Source of the DNA: Fimenecus sp045655645
Lineage (GTDB): Bacteria; Bacillota; Clostridia; Oscillospirales; Acutalibacteraceae
Direction of reading: 5' to 3'
NCBI GenBank assembly: GCA_045655645.1
Contig: JAZOPS010000049.1
Location: 8,763 to 72,762 of the forward strand
Length of the DNA: 64,000 bases
The position numbers and the translations under genes are program-made. How positions within the stretch are numbered: position 1 is the first letter of the stretch; the number at the start of each line of letters is the position of its first letter. Positions 50,085 through 58,491 of this stretch are shown piece by piece. The notes under the pieces are model-generated. The model did no database searches and was not told where the DNA came from. It saw only the letters and a program-made list of their open reading frames with translations.

Positions 50085-50170
50085 ATTGCACAAGCAACTA
50101 GATAATTATTCAAAATTACTGCAAAATTTAATTAAAATATATCAAAAAATGCAATTTTTTTATTATTTGC

Positions 50171-50199
50171 TTGCAAAATTTGAATAAATAATATACAAT
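50171..50199 (+). promoter_or_regulatory. Promoter of the aminotransferase-ispD-ispF operon
   Basis: TTGCAA (50171-50176), 17-base spacer, TACAAT (50194-50199). GGAGGT at 50219-50224 serves the first gene. Confidence 0.72.
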
Positions 50200-50230
50200 A
50201 ATCGGCGATATAATTTTTGGAGGTTATCCC

Positions 50231-51499
50231 ATGCTTTATAATGAAATGAGCAGAGATGAACTTGTTTCTCTTAAAAACAAACTTGAAAAAGAATATGAAG
50301 AAATCAAAGCACTTGGTTTATCACTTGATATGTCTCGTGGAAAGCCAGGAGCAGACCAGCTTGATTTATCAGTAGATATGCTCAATGTGATGGTTAATGC
50401 TGAAGATTGCAAGGCTGAAAATGGTTTTGATTGTCGTAATTATGGTGTGCTTGATGGTATTCCTGAATGTAAAAAACTTTTTGCTGATATGCTTCAGGTT
50501 GACGTAAAAAATATTGTAATTGGTGGCTCTTCAAGTCTTAATCTTATGTATGACTACATTAATCAGTGCATGTATTTAGGTGTTGCTGGATGTGAACCTT
50601 GGTCAAAACAGGGTAAGGTTAAGTTTATCTGCAATGTTCCAGGCTATGATAGACATTTTGCTATTACTGAATTCTTTGGTATTGAAATGATTTCAGTTGA
50701 AATGGATGATAATGGTCCTGATGTTGAAAAGATAAAGGAACTTGTTAAAGACCCTATGGTTAAAGGTGTGTTCTGTGTACCAAAATATTCAAACCCAACT
50801 GGTGTTACATATAGTGAAGAAAAAGTTCGTGCGTTGGCAAGTTTAAAGCCTGCTGCAAAAGATTTCAGAGTAATCTGGGATAATGCATATATTGTTCACG
50901 AATTAACTGATACACCAGATAAACTTTTGAATATTTTTGATGCTTGTAAAGAGTTTGGTACAGAAGATTTTTTTGTTGAGTTTACATCAACTTCAAAAAT
51001 AACTTTTCCTGGTGCTGGTGTTTCAGCAATTGCAGCATCTGATAGCAACATTGCAGAAATTAAAAAGAGACTTAATTTTCAGACAATCAGTTATGATAAA
51101 CTTAATCAACTTCGCCATGTAAAATATTTAAAAGATGTTGATGGTGTTAAGTCATATATGCAAAAGCATGCAGATATTATTGCGCCAAAATTCAATATTG
51201 TTCTTGATATGCTTGCAAATGAGATTAAACCTCTTGGAATCGGCAAATGGGTTGAAACAAAAGGTGGATATTTTATTAGTTATGATACAGTTGGCTCAAG
51301 TGCAAAGAGAATAGGTGAACTTTGCAAAAATGCTGGTCTTGTATTAACAACTGTTGGAGCAACATATCCTTATGGTATTGACCCTGAAGATAAAAATATT
51401 AGAATTGCGCCAACATTCCCATCGGTAGATAATTTGAAAAAAGCGATGGAAGTATTCTGTCTTTGTGCAAAACTCGCAGCTGTTGAAGCTTTGTTATAA
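50231..51499 (+). CDS. Aspartate aminotransferase, PF12897-type
   Basis: A 422-residue PLP aminotransferase of fold type I. The segment LSLDMSRGKPGADQLDLS near residue 36 is characteristic of the Asp_aminotransf (PF12897) branch, and the PLP lysine is K256 in TSTSKITFPGAG. KYSNPTGVTYSEE is the cofactor-ring asparagine region. It probably exchanges aspartate and 2-oxoglutarate; a related amino acid is possible. It starts an operon with ispD (9 bases later) although the functions differ. Confidence 0.85.
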   Translation: MLYNEMSRDELVSLKNKLEKEYEEIKALGLSLDMSRGKPGADQLDLSVDMLNVMVNAEDCKAENGFDCRNYGVLDGIPECKKLFADMLQVDVKNIVIGGSSSLNLMYDYINQCMYLGVAGCEPWSKQGKVKFICNVPGYDRHFAITEFFGIEMISVEMDDNGPDVEKIKELVKDPMVKGVFCVPKYSNPTGVTYSEEKVRALASLKPAAKDFRVIWDNAYIVHELTDTPDKLLNIFDACKEFGTEDFFVEFTSTSKITFPGAGVSAIAASDSNIAEIKKRLNFQTISYDKLNQLRHVKYLKDVDGVKSYMQKHADIIAPKFNIVLDMLANEIKPLGIGKWVETKGGYFISYDTVGSSAKRIGELCKNAGLVLTTVGATYPYGIDPEDKNIRIAPTFPSVDNLKKAMEVFCLCAKLAAVEALL

Positions 51500-51508
51500 G
51501 GTGATATT

Positions 51509-52228
51509 ATGTCATTTTCAAGTGAAGAAAAAATGAATAAAAAACCATTTGTTTCTGCTGTAATTGTTTCAGCAGGAAGTTCTTCACGAATGGGTGGAAT
51601 TAATAAACAGTTTTTAAAGATTGATGGTATACCAGTAATTGCACATTCAATCAAAGTTTTCTCTAATTGCGAATTTATTGATGAAATTGTTATTGTAACT
51701 CGTGAGAGTGATATTGGTGAAGTTAATAAAATTATAAGAGATTATAATCTTTCAAAAGTTATTTCAGTTGTTATGGGTGGCGAAACCCGTCAGTTGAGTG
51801 TTTTAAATGGTGTAAAAGAAATATCATTTGACGCCGATTTTATTGCAATTCATGATGGTGCGCGTCCTTTAGTAACGGAAAAAGTTATTATTGATACTTT
51901 GAATTGTGCAATTGAATCCAATGCCGCAACTACTGGTGTAAAGGTTATTGATACAATTAAATGTGTCGATGAAAAGGAAAGCATTATTGATACACCTGAC
52001 AGAACTTTTTTAAGAGCTGTTCATACGCCACAGATTTTCAAAAAAGATTTGTATCTTGATGCTGTTAATAATGTGCCTAACAGTAAGGATTTTACTGATG
52101 ATTGTAAACTTATCGAAGCTTATGGCCACAAGGTTAAAATTGTAGATGGAGATTATAAGAATATTAAAATTACAACTCCAAGCGATATAGAACTTGCTAC
52201 ATATTATCTTTCAAAAAGGGGAGAATAA
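51509..52228 (+). CDS. ispD: 2-C-methyl-D-erythritol 4-phosphate cytidylyltransferase
   Basis: MEP-pathway enzyme that joins CTP and methylerythritol phosphate. The 239-residue protein has the nucleotide-binding IVSAGSSSRMGG near residue 20, IHDGARPLV near 114, DTIKCVDE and RTFLRAVHTPQIF near 165, and TDDCKLIEAYG. An AGGTGA site precedes ATG 51509; a short non-family leader (SFSSEEKMNKK) precedes the first strand, so an inner ATG at 51533 is also possible. ispF follows after 1 base. Confidence 0.95.
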   Translation: MSFSSEEKMNKKPFVSAVIVSAGSSSRMGGINKQFLKIDGIPVIAHSIKVFSNCEFIDEIVIVTRESDIGEVNKIIRDYNLSKVISVVMGGETRQLSVLNGVKEISFDADFIAIHDGARPLVTEKVIIDTLNCAIESNAATTGVKVIDTIKCVDEKESIIDTPDRTFLRAVHTPQIFKKDLYLDAVNNVPNSKDFTDDCKLIEAYGHKVKIVDGDYKNIKITTPSDIELATYYLSKRGE

Positions 52229-52229
52229 G

Positions 52230-52727
52230 ATGCTTAGAATAGGTCATGGTTATGATGTGCATAAACTTGTTGAAGGTAGAAAACTAATTCTTGGTGGCGT
52301 TGAAATAGAAAATGACGGAATTGGTCTTTTAGGCCATTCTGATGCTGATGTTTTGCTTCATGCTATTTCAGATTCTCTTCTTGGTGCGTGCGCATTAGGG
52401 GATATTGGTAAACATTTCCCTGATACTGACGCTGATTTCAAAGATGCCGACAGTCTTGTGCTCTTAAAAAAGGTTGTTGAGATTATCAAATCGCATGGTT
52501 TTTCAATAAATAATATTGATGCAACTGTTATTGCTCAAGCGCCAAAACTTGCACCTTTTATTGATGATATGAGAATGAATATTTCTCAAGCACTTGGAAT
52601 TCCTGTTAGACAAGTAAGTGTTAAAGCAACAACTGAAGAAAAACTTGGGTTCACAGGTTCTAAAGAGGGTATTTCAGCTCACTGTGTTTGCTTGGTTGAA
52701 GATAAAAAGAATATCAAATTTATATGA
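52230..52727 (+). CDS. ispF: 2-C-methyl-D-erythritol 2,4-cyclodiphosphate synthase
   Basis: Next MEP-pathway step after ispE, a trimeric zinc enzyme. The 165-residue protein begins MLRIGHGYDVHKL with zinc ligands D9 and H11, then LGHSDADVLLHAISD with the third histidine, GDIGKHFPDTD, and EEKLGFTG near the end. ATG 52230 is 1 base after the ispD stop with GGGGAG upstream; the frame is open further back inside ispD. A terminator follows. Confidence 0.97.
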   Translation: MLRIGHGYDVHKLVEGRKLILGGVEIENDGIGLLGHSDADVLLHAISDSLLGACALGDIGKHFPDTDADFKDADSLVLLKKVVEIIKSHGFSINNIDATVIAQAPKLAPFIDDMRMNISQALGIPVRQVSVKATTEEKLGFTGSKEGISAHCVCLVEDKKNIKFI

Positions 52728-52730
52728 TTT

Positions 52731-52762
52731 TAAAAGGCTCACACGAGCCTTTTTTATTTTTT
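52731..52762 (+). terminator. Terminator after ispF
   Basis: AAAGGCTC (52733-52740), ACAC loop, GAGCCTTT (52745-52752), followed by TTTATTTTTT. Confidence 0.92.
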
Positions 52763-52790
52763 CTCATATAGTGTAATAGGGTGATAAATT

Positions 52791-53006
52791 ATGTATAAAA
52801 TCAAATTTTCTTCTGTTACACATGCCCTGAAAGCAAAAGAGTTAATAGAAAATATGGGATATAGAGCAAAAATTAATAAAAATACAAATCCTAATAAAAA
52901 TGAGGGTTGTGGTTACAGTATAATTTTTATTGGCGATGTTAATCGAGTAATAATAAGACTTGATATAAATAAGGTTAAATATTTAGGATATGAGTTGATT
53001 AAATGA
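52791..53006 (+). CDS. DUF3343 putative Se/S carrier-like protein
   Basis: A 71-residue protein of the PF11823 type: SVTHALKAKELIENMGYRAK, then the conserved GCG in NEGCGYSIIF, where the cysteine is the proposed sulfur or selenium carrier site. Such proteins are regularly encoded directly before a class V cysteine desulfurase-like protein; here the stop overlaps the next start by 4 bases (ATGA). Function is predicted only from that link. GGGTGA precedes ATG 52791. Confidence 0.83.
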   Translation: MYKIKFSSVTHALKAKELIENMGYRAKINKNTNPNKNEGCGYSIIFIGDVNRVIIRLDINKVKYLGYELIK

Positions 53007-54133
53007 TTTATTTAGATAATAGTGCAACGACATATCCTAAACCTAAATCGGTGATTGACTCATTTAATAAATCTTTCTATAATTTTGGTGCTAATGCTGG
53101 TCGTGGCTTTTATGAAATGGCAATAAAAACTACTGAGCAAATTTTCAATACAAGAAAAAAGGTCTGCAACTTTTTTGGTTGTGATAATCCAGAAAAAGTA
53201 ATTTTCACTTATAACTGCACAATGGCATTGAATATGGCAATTAAAGGCATTGCACGAAAAGGTGGACACTTTATAATATCAGATTTAGAGCATAACTCTG
53301 TCTTAAGAACTGTTGAGAAACTAAAAACAGACGGTATATGTGATTATTCTATTTCAAAAATCGATAATAATGATAGTAAGACAATTCAAAATTTTTCTGA
53401 ATGTATAAGAAAAAACACAATTGCTATTATCTGCACAGGTGCATCGAATGTTTTTGGAATAATTACGCCATACAATGAATTAGCTAAATTAGCCCATAAG
53501 AATAATGTTTTGTTTATTCTTGATGCGGCCCAAATAGCAGGAGTGTTACCAGTAAGCATTGAAAATAATGGCATTGATATTCTCTGCTGTGCTGGCCATA
53601 AAGGTTTATATGGTCCTACAGGCACAGGCATAATGATTATCAACAACGACGCTTTAATGAACACAATTATCGAAGGCGGCACAGGAAGTAACTCAATGTC
53701 TGCGCAACAACCTGATATTATACCTGACCGATTTGAAAGTGGAACTCCAAATGTTCAGGGGATAATTGCATTAGGCAATGGTATAGACTTTGTAAACAGT
53801 ATCGGTATTGGAAAGATTTATAATCACGAGAAGAGCTTAACTGAGTATTTATGTAAAGAATTGGATAAAATCAGCAAAACAGAACTGTATGTTGATAATA
53901 AAAAATGTGCTCCAATATTATCTTTTAATTTAAAAAATATGCATAGTGAAGAAGTTGCTGAGAGACTTTCTGAATATAATATTGCTGTGCGTGCGGGATT
54001 GCATTGTGCTCCGTTAGCTCATCAAAAAATGAAAACTGAAGAAAGCGGAACAGTCAGAATTTCACCGTCAATTTTTACGCAAAAAAAAGATATAGATTTT
54101 CTAATAAAATGTGTCAGAAAAATTGCAAAATGA
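53003..54133 (+). CDS. Cysteine desulfurase family protein
   Basis: PLP enzyme of the class V aminotransferase family predicted to release sulfur (or selenium) from cysteine (or selenocysteine) as an enzyme-bound persulfide. The 376-residue protein has IYLDNSATTYPKP at its start, PLP lysine K200 in AGHKGLYGPTG, RFESGTPN near 247, and catalytic C335 in RAGLHCAPLAH. It belongs to the short family commonly paired with DUF3343, not to the isc or suf operon; no scaffold gene is adjacent. Confidence 0.9.
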   Translation: MIYLDNSATTYPKPKSVIDSFNKSFYNFGANAGRGFYEMAIKTTEQIFNTRKKVCNFFGCDNPEKVIFTYNCTMALNMAIKGIARKGGHFIISDLEHNSVLRTVEKLKTDGICDYSISKIDNNDSKTIQNFSECIRKNTIAIICTGASNVFGIITPYNELAKLAHKNNVLFILDAAQIAGVLPVSIENNGIDILCCAGHKGLYGPTGTGIMIINNDALMNTIIEGGTGSNSMSAQQPDIIPDRFESGTPNVQGIIALGNGIDFVNSIGIGKIYNHEKSLTEYLCKELDKISKTELYVDNKKCAPILSFNLKNMHSEEVAERLSEYNIAVRAGLHCAPLAHQKMKTEESGTVRISPSIFTQKKDIDFLIKCVRKIAK

Positions 54134-54151
54134 AATAACTTGTGATACAAT
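54123..54151 (+). promoter_or_regulatory. Candidate promoter upstream of cdaA, overlapping a terminator arm
   Basis: TTGCAA (54123-54128), 17-base spacer, TACAAT (54146-54151), extended -10 TG at 54143-54144. Its -35 is within the last codons of the desulfurase gene, and its -10 lies in the 5' arm of the hairpin at 54145-54208. Confidence 0.55.
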
Positions 54152-54214
54152 ATATTGTGAATATGTATATCTGTATGCTTTTTTACAGATATTTGCAATA
54201 TATTGTATTTTTTT
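54145..54214 (+). terminator. Long two-stem hairpin with T-run before cdaA
   Basis: Outer stem of 13 perfect pairs (54145-54157 with 54196-54208), inner stem of 9 perfect pairs (ATATCTGTA 54167-54175 with TACAGATAT 54184-54192), then seven T. It should end transcripts from the desulfurase gene. Confidence 0.82.
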
Positions 54215-54236
54215 ATGAGAGTGAGCGTGTGTTTTT

Positions 54237-55109
54237 ATGTTTATCGAAGCATTTGAACAGTTCAAAAAAGCGATTTTTTCTTTTGATAGCATAAGTGATT
54301 TTCTTGATATAATTTTAGTTGCTTTTGTTATTTTTAGCATTATAAGTTTGATTAAAGAAACACGAGCAATTCAATTGGCAAAGGGCTTAATAATTTTGGT
54401 GTGCATATATGCTCTTGTTAGCCTTGCTGATATGGAAGTGAGTAAATTCATTCTCAATTTTATTTTTAATAATTTGTTTATAATTATTGTTATTATTTTT
54501 GCCCCTGAATTAAGACACATTCTTGAAAGAGTTGGTAAGAGTTCAGTTTCAAAATTTAATATATTCAACCTAAAGAATAAAATTGATTTTGAAAAGCAAG
54601 AAGATACAATTAATTCAATCAACGGTGTATGCAAAGCTTGTGTTGATATGAGTGATAAGAAGATTGGTGCTTTGATTGTTTTTGAAAAAGACTCTTTGTT
54701 AGGTGAAATTACAAAAACTGGCACAACTCTTGACGCAAAAGTTACGACTGAATTGATTGAGAATATTTTCTTCCCAAAAGCTCCAATGCATGATGGTGCA
54801 ATTGTCATTAAAGATGGACGAGTTACAGCGGCTGGCTGCATTCTTCCTCTAACTTCAAAAGATGATTTGAGCAGTGAACTTGGAACTCGTCACAGAGCTG
54901 CAATTGGTATGTCAGAAACAAGTGATGCAATTGTTGCTATTGTTTCTGAAGAAACTGGTGCTATTTCAATTGCAGAAAACGGAAGATTGATGCGAGATGT
55001 TTCTGACGGTGTACTTCGTGAAGTTTTAATGACTAATTTCGTTAAAACTAATAACAAAGAAGACAGCAAATTTAAAAAGATTTTGAGAGGTGGAAAAGAT
55101 GAAGAATAA
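54237..55109 (+). CDS. cdaA: Diadenylate cyclase CdaA
   Basis: Membrane-bound enzyme that makes c-di-AMP from two ATP; the messenger controls potassium, osmolytes and wall homeostasis. The 290-residue protein has about three N-terminal helices (residues 20-90), then the DAC domain with D186-G-A188 in MHDGAIVIKDGR and R218-H-R220 in LGTRHRAAIG. ATG 54237 has only a weak upstream site. It overlaps cdaR by 11 bases, the standard Firmicutes pairing; glmM is not adjacent here. Confidence 0.97.
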   Translation: MFIEAFEQFKKAIFSFDSISDFLDIILVAFVIFSIISLIKETRAIQLAKGLIILVCIYALVSLADMEVSKFILNFIFNNLFIIIVIIFAPELRHILERVGKSSVSKFNIFNLKNKIDFEKQEDTINSINGVCKACVDMSDKKIGALIVFEKDSLLGEITKTGTTLDAKVTTELIENIFFPKAPMHDGAIVIKDGRVTAAGCILPLTSKDDLSSELGTRHRAAIGMSETSDAIVAIVSEETGAISIAENGRLMRDVSDGVLREVLMTNFVKTNNKEDSKFKKILRGGKDEE

Positions 55110-56385
55110 AAAGTTTTCTCTAGAAAATATTCTTAATAACAACCGCTTCTTAATGGTTGTGTCGTTTTTAATTGCGTTTGGTTTGTGGATTTGGGTTGCA
55201 ATTGATAAAAGCCCTGAAATTCAAACGGTAATTACTAATGTTCCAGTAAAAATCAATTTAGAAAACAGTATTCCACAACAACTTGGTTTGCAAATATTTG
55301 GTAAATCTGAATTTACTGTTGATGTTACAGTTACGGGTAAAAAATATATTTTATCAAATCTTAAAGCAGAAGATATTCAGGTTGAAGCAAACACTAATTA
55401 TGTTAATAGCGCAGGCACTAAAACACTTCAACTTAAAGTTACTCCAACTGATACTTCTGAAGAATTTGATATTGCTTCTGTGTCTTCTACTTATATTGAG
55501 GTGTTTTTTGATACATACAAAGAAGTTGAACTTTCAATTAATGGTGATATTGCAACCGAACTTAAAAGCATAATACCAGATGGTTGCATAATGGGAGACG
55601 TTGTTTTTTCAAAGAATACAGTTACTGTTAGCGGACCAACAACTGAAATAAACAGAATTACAGGCGTTTTTGCTACAGCTAAAATAGATGAAATTTTAGA
55701 AAAAACGACAACATTTGACCCTGAAGTTAAATTGATTACAAGTGATGGTTCAAAACTTGAATATTCAAAAATGTCAATTGATGAAGCTGAAATTACTATG
55801 ACTATTCCTGTTTTAAAAGTAGTTTCATTACCAACAGTAGTTGAATTTAAAAATGCACCATCGTATTTTATTGAAAACCCATTATCGTATACGGTGTATC
55901 CGTCAACAGTGGAAGTTGCAGTTCCTGTTGATGTGATAGAAACAACAAAGCATTTTGTTGTAGATACAATTGATTTTGCTGACATCAGCAATAGTTATAA
56001 CACTTTTAATATTGATGTTGAATCAATAAACTCATTTAAAATTGTTGACGAATCAATTAAAAGATTCAGAGTGCGTGTTAATGCATCTGAGTTTGAATCT
56101 AAGACTATAACAGTACCAATGTCAAAGATTACATTAAAAGACAATAGAAATGATTTTAGGGTTGTTTTAAATGAGAATAAAGATATTGCAGTTATTGTAA
56201 TTGGAACACCAACTTCTCTTGAAAAAATTACTTCTGATAACATTTCAATTCAGGTTGATACAGCTGATAAATCTTTGACAAAAGATACCACTGCAATTTC
56301 TGCAAAGGTTATTGTGAATGGTGAAAGTGGTTGCTGGGCATTTGGTAAATATGATATTAAAGTAAAAGTTACACCTAATGAATAA
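55099..56385 (+). CDS. cdaR: CdaA regulatory protein CdaR (YbbR domains)
   Basis: Membrane-anchored extracytoplasmic regulator of CdaA. The 428-residue protein has one N-terminal helix (FLMVVSFLIAFGLWIWVAI, residues 16-34) and several YbbR-like repeats, starting with TNVPVKINLENS and repeated as VELSINGD, SLPTVVEFK and ITVPMSKITL. ATG 55099 is used with GAGAGGTGG upstream; a GTG at 55090 would begin in that site. It overlaps the cdaA 3' end. Confidence 0.92.
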   Translation: MKNKKFSLENILNNNRFLMVVSFLIAFGLWIWVAIDKSPEIQTVITNVPVKINLENSIPQQLGLQIFGKSEFTVDVTVTGKKYILSNLKAEDIQVEANTNYVNSAGTKTLQLKVTPTDTSEEFDIASVSSTYIEVFFDTYKEVELSINGDIATELKSIIPDGCIMGDVVFSKNTVTVSGPTTEINRITGVFATAKIDEILEKTTTFDPEVKLITSDGSKLEYSKMSIDEAEITMTIPVLKVVSLPTVVEFKNAPSYFIENPLSYTVYPSTVEVAVPVDVIETTKHFVVDTIDFADISNSYNTFNIDVESINSFKIVDESIKRFRVRVNASEFESKTITVPMSKITLKDNRNDFRVVLNENKDIAVIVIGTPTSLEKITSDNISIQVDTADKSLTKDTTAISAKVIVNGESGCWAFGKYDIKVKVTPNE

Positions 56386-56403
56386 AATTAAAGGAGGCAG
56401 AAT

Positions 56404-57759
56404 ATGAAAAAAATAATATCCATTTGTTTAATAGTCGTAATCTGCCTTTCTTTTTGCTCATGTGATTTTTCGTTAGATGCAGTTGATACTTTAATGAGAC
56501 CACCAAAATTAAGTGGTGAAAGCAGTCTTCTGCAAGTCGCTTTTGAAAACTCGTTAGAAGATTCAAGTTCTGTAATTATGAAAAATCCTATAAGTGGAGA
56601 TAATCGTTCATCGTTTCTTTTCTATGATTTAGATAATGATAATTCACCAGAAGCATTTGCATTTTATTCTGACCCTGAATCAAGCGAAACAGCATTTTTT
56701 AGTATTTTTAAAAAGGATGTTGATAATTGGGTTAGAGTTGCAAATATAAAGGGTCGTGGCGAAGAAATTTATGAAATTGAATTTGCTGATTTAAATGGTG
56801 ATGGTATTTTTGAAATCGTCATTTCCTGGACGTTTTTAACTGCTTCAGAAAAAAGCAGAAGCAATTCATTTTCTAATGTCAGCGATAGAGTATTAACAGT
56901 CTATAGTTACTCGGAAAAAGAAACCTCTCTTTTAAAAACTGAATATTTTACAAAAATATTTGTAGATGATTTCAATAACGATAAATCCGATGAAATACTT
57001 TTATTTAACATTAATCTTGCTAATGTTGAGAATCGTACAACAGCAAGACTATTAAGCTTTAATAATGACTATTTAGTTGACAAAGATATTTCTCTCACAT
57101 TGAGTAATATGCTTGATATATACAATATTTCGACGGATAGTTTAAATGATAATACGCGAATATATATTGACGGATTAATTAATGAAAACACATTAATAAC
57201 TGAAGTAATTGATATTAATCATAACGACTTCACAACAACACTTCCGTTATATGAAGCTAACACAACTGAGTTCCCATTGACTGCAAGAGGCTCTCAGATT
57301 TATAGTTTTGATATTGATAATGATGGTGTTATTGAAATTCCAACTTATGAAACAATGCCTGACGCAGTTAATAAATCGAACTCCACAACAGAGACAACGC
57401 CACTATCTTTGACAGTTTGGTCAGAAATAAATGAAAATGAATTAATTGTTGATTTCAAATGCTTATATAATGTTTCATATAACTATTATTATGTAATTCC
57501 CGAAAACTGGATAAATAAAGTATCGGTTGTTTATAATGTCGATAGTTCTGTTTTGAGTTTTTATGAGAAAACTGACGACAATACTCAAAAGACTGAAATC
57601 ATTTCTTTCAAAGTGTTCAACACAAACGAATGGGATGATTATGATGGCAAGTATGTGAAATTCTTAGAAGATGAAATTTTAGTTTATACATATCTTTTTA
57701 ATAGCAATTCAGTATACAGCGAAGCAACACTGTTGAAAAATTTTGTAATAGTTGATTAG
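56404..57759 (+). CDS. Lipoprotein with FG-GAP/dockerin-like calcium-binding repeats
   Basis: A 451-residue probable lipoprotein: a signal segment ISICLIVVICLSFCSC ending at C18 or C20, where lipidation is likely but the lipobox is not classical. The body has at least four DxDxD-type loops in FG-GAP style: DLDNDNSPEA near 77, DLNGDGIFEIV near 133, DFNNDKSDEIL near 188 and DIDNDGVIEIP near 304. This suggests a calcium-stabilised beta-propeller-like domain outside the cell. The function is unknown. It sits between cdaR and a two-component system, with 10 bases to the response regulator, so it may be a sensor accessory or a target. Confidence 0.72.
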   Translation: MKKIISICLIVVICLSFCSCDFSLDAVDTLMRPPKLSGESSLLQVAFENSLEDSSSVIMKNPISGDNRSSFLFYDLDNDNSPEAFAFYSDPESSETAFFSIFKKDVDNWVRVANIKGRGEEIYEIEFADLNGDGIFEIVISWTFLTASEKSRSNSFSNVSDRVLTVYSYSEKETSLLKTEYFTKIFVDDFNNDKSDEILLFNINLANVENRTTARLLSFNNDYLVDKDISLTLSNMLDIYNISTDSLNDNTRIYIDGLINENTLITEVIDINHNDFTTTLPLYEANTTEFPLTARGSQIYSFDIDNDGVIEIPTYETMPDAVNKSNSTTETTPLSLTVWSEINENELIVDFKCLYNVSYNYYYVIPENWINKVSVVYNVDSSVLSFYEKTDDNTQKTEIISFKVFNTNEWDDYDGKYVKFLEDEILVYTYLFNSNSVYSEATLLKNFVIVD

Positions 57760-57769
57760 GAGAATTATT

Positions 57770-58474
57770 ATGAAGTATGTTTTAGTTGCAGAAGATGAAG
57801 CTTCAATTCGCGATTTTGTAGTAATTAATTTACACAGAAGCGGTTATGAAGTAATTGAAGCATCTAATGGTGAAGAAGCAATTAAACTTTTTGATGAGTT
57901 TCAATCTAAAATTGATGTGGTTGTTTTAGATATAATGATGCCAATTGTTGACGGATTAGAAGTGTGTAAGTATATCCGTAGCAAAAATAAGCGTGTTGGC
58001 ATAATAATGCTTACTGCAAGAACACAAGAGATGGATAAGGTTACAGGGTTGATGGTTGGTGCTGACGATTATGTCACAAAGCCTTTTTCACCATCAGAAC
58101 TTATGGCAAGAATTGACGCAATTCATCGAAGAGTTTCTCTCACTTTTATTGATGAAGAAGAGCAAAAAGTTGACAATTCAATTGAACTCAATGAGTTTGT
58201 GCTTGATTTAAGAAGTCACACATTGACTAAAAACGGCGAGCCTTTAGAATTGACTCAAGTTGAGTTTCAAATTATTGAATATTTCTTTTCAAACCCTAAT
58301 GTTGCCCTTGATAGAAAAGATATCTTGAATTTTGTTTGGGGTGATACATACTTTGGTGATGAAAAAGTTGTTGATGTGAATATTCACAGACTTAGAAATA
58401 AAATTGAAGATGAACCCTCACAGCCTAAGCATTTAACAACAGTTTGGGGTATGGGTTATAAATGGATAATTTAA
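57770..58474 (+). CDS. OmpR/PhoB-family response regulator
   Basis: A 234-residue two-domain regulator. The receiver domain has acidic D9/E10 (AEDEAS), phosphoacceptor D54 in VVLDIMMP, the threonine in MLTAR and the lysine in YVTKPFS. The C-terminal winged helix ends with the typical VDVNIHRLRNKIEDEP and VWGMGYKWI. ATG 57770 follows AGGAGA; the earlier in-frame start lies inside the lipoprotein gene. The partner kinase follows after 17 bases. Target genes are unknown. Confidence 0.95.
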   Translation: MKYVLVAEDEASIRDFVVINLHRSGYEVIEASNGEEAIKLFDEFQSKIDVVVLDIMMPIVDGLEVCKYIRSKNKRVGIIMLTARTQEMDKVTGLMVGADDYVTKPFSPSELMARIDAIHRRVSLTFIDEEEQKVDNSIELNEFVLDLRSHTLTKNGEPLELTQVEFQIIEYFFSNPNVALDRKDILNFVWGDTYFGDEKVVDVNIHRLRNKIEDEPSQPKHLTTVWGMGYKWII

Positions 58475-58491
58475 AATAAGGTGGTGTCAAA

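Noticed and set aside
50083..50157. AAATTGCA/TGCAATTT inverted repeat after the sulfatase gene
   Set aside because: The 8-base AT-rich arms are about 59 bases apart, so a stable hairpin is unlikely despite the following T-run.
52791..54133. Selenoprotein with in-frame TGA near the desulfurase
   Set aside because: No interrupted conserved domain or readable continuation across a TGA was found in this region.
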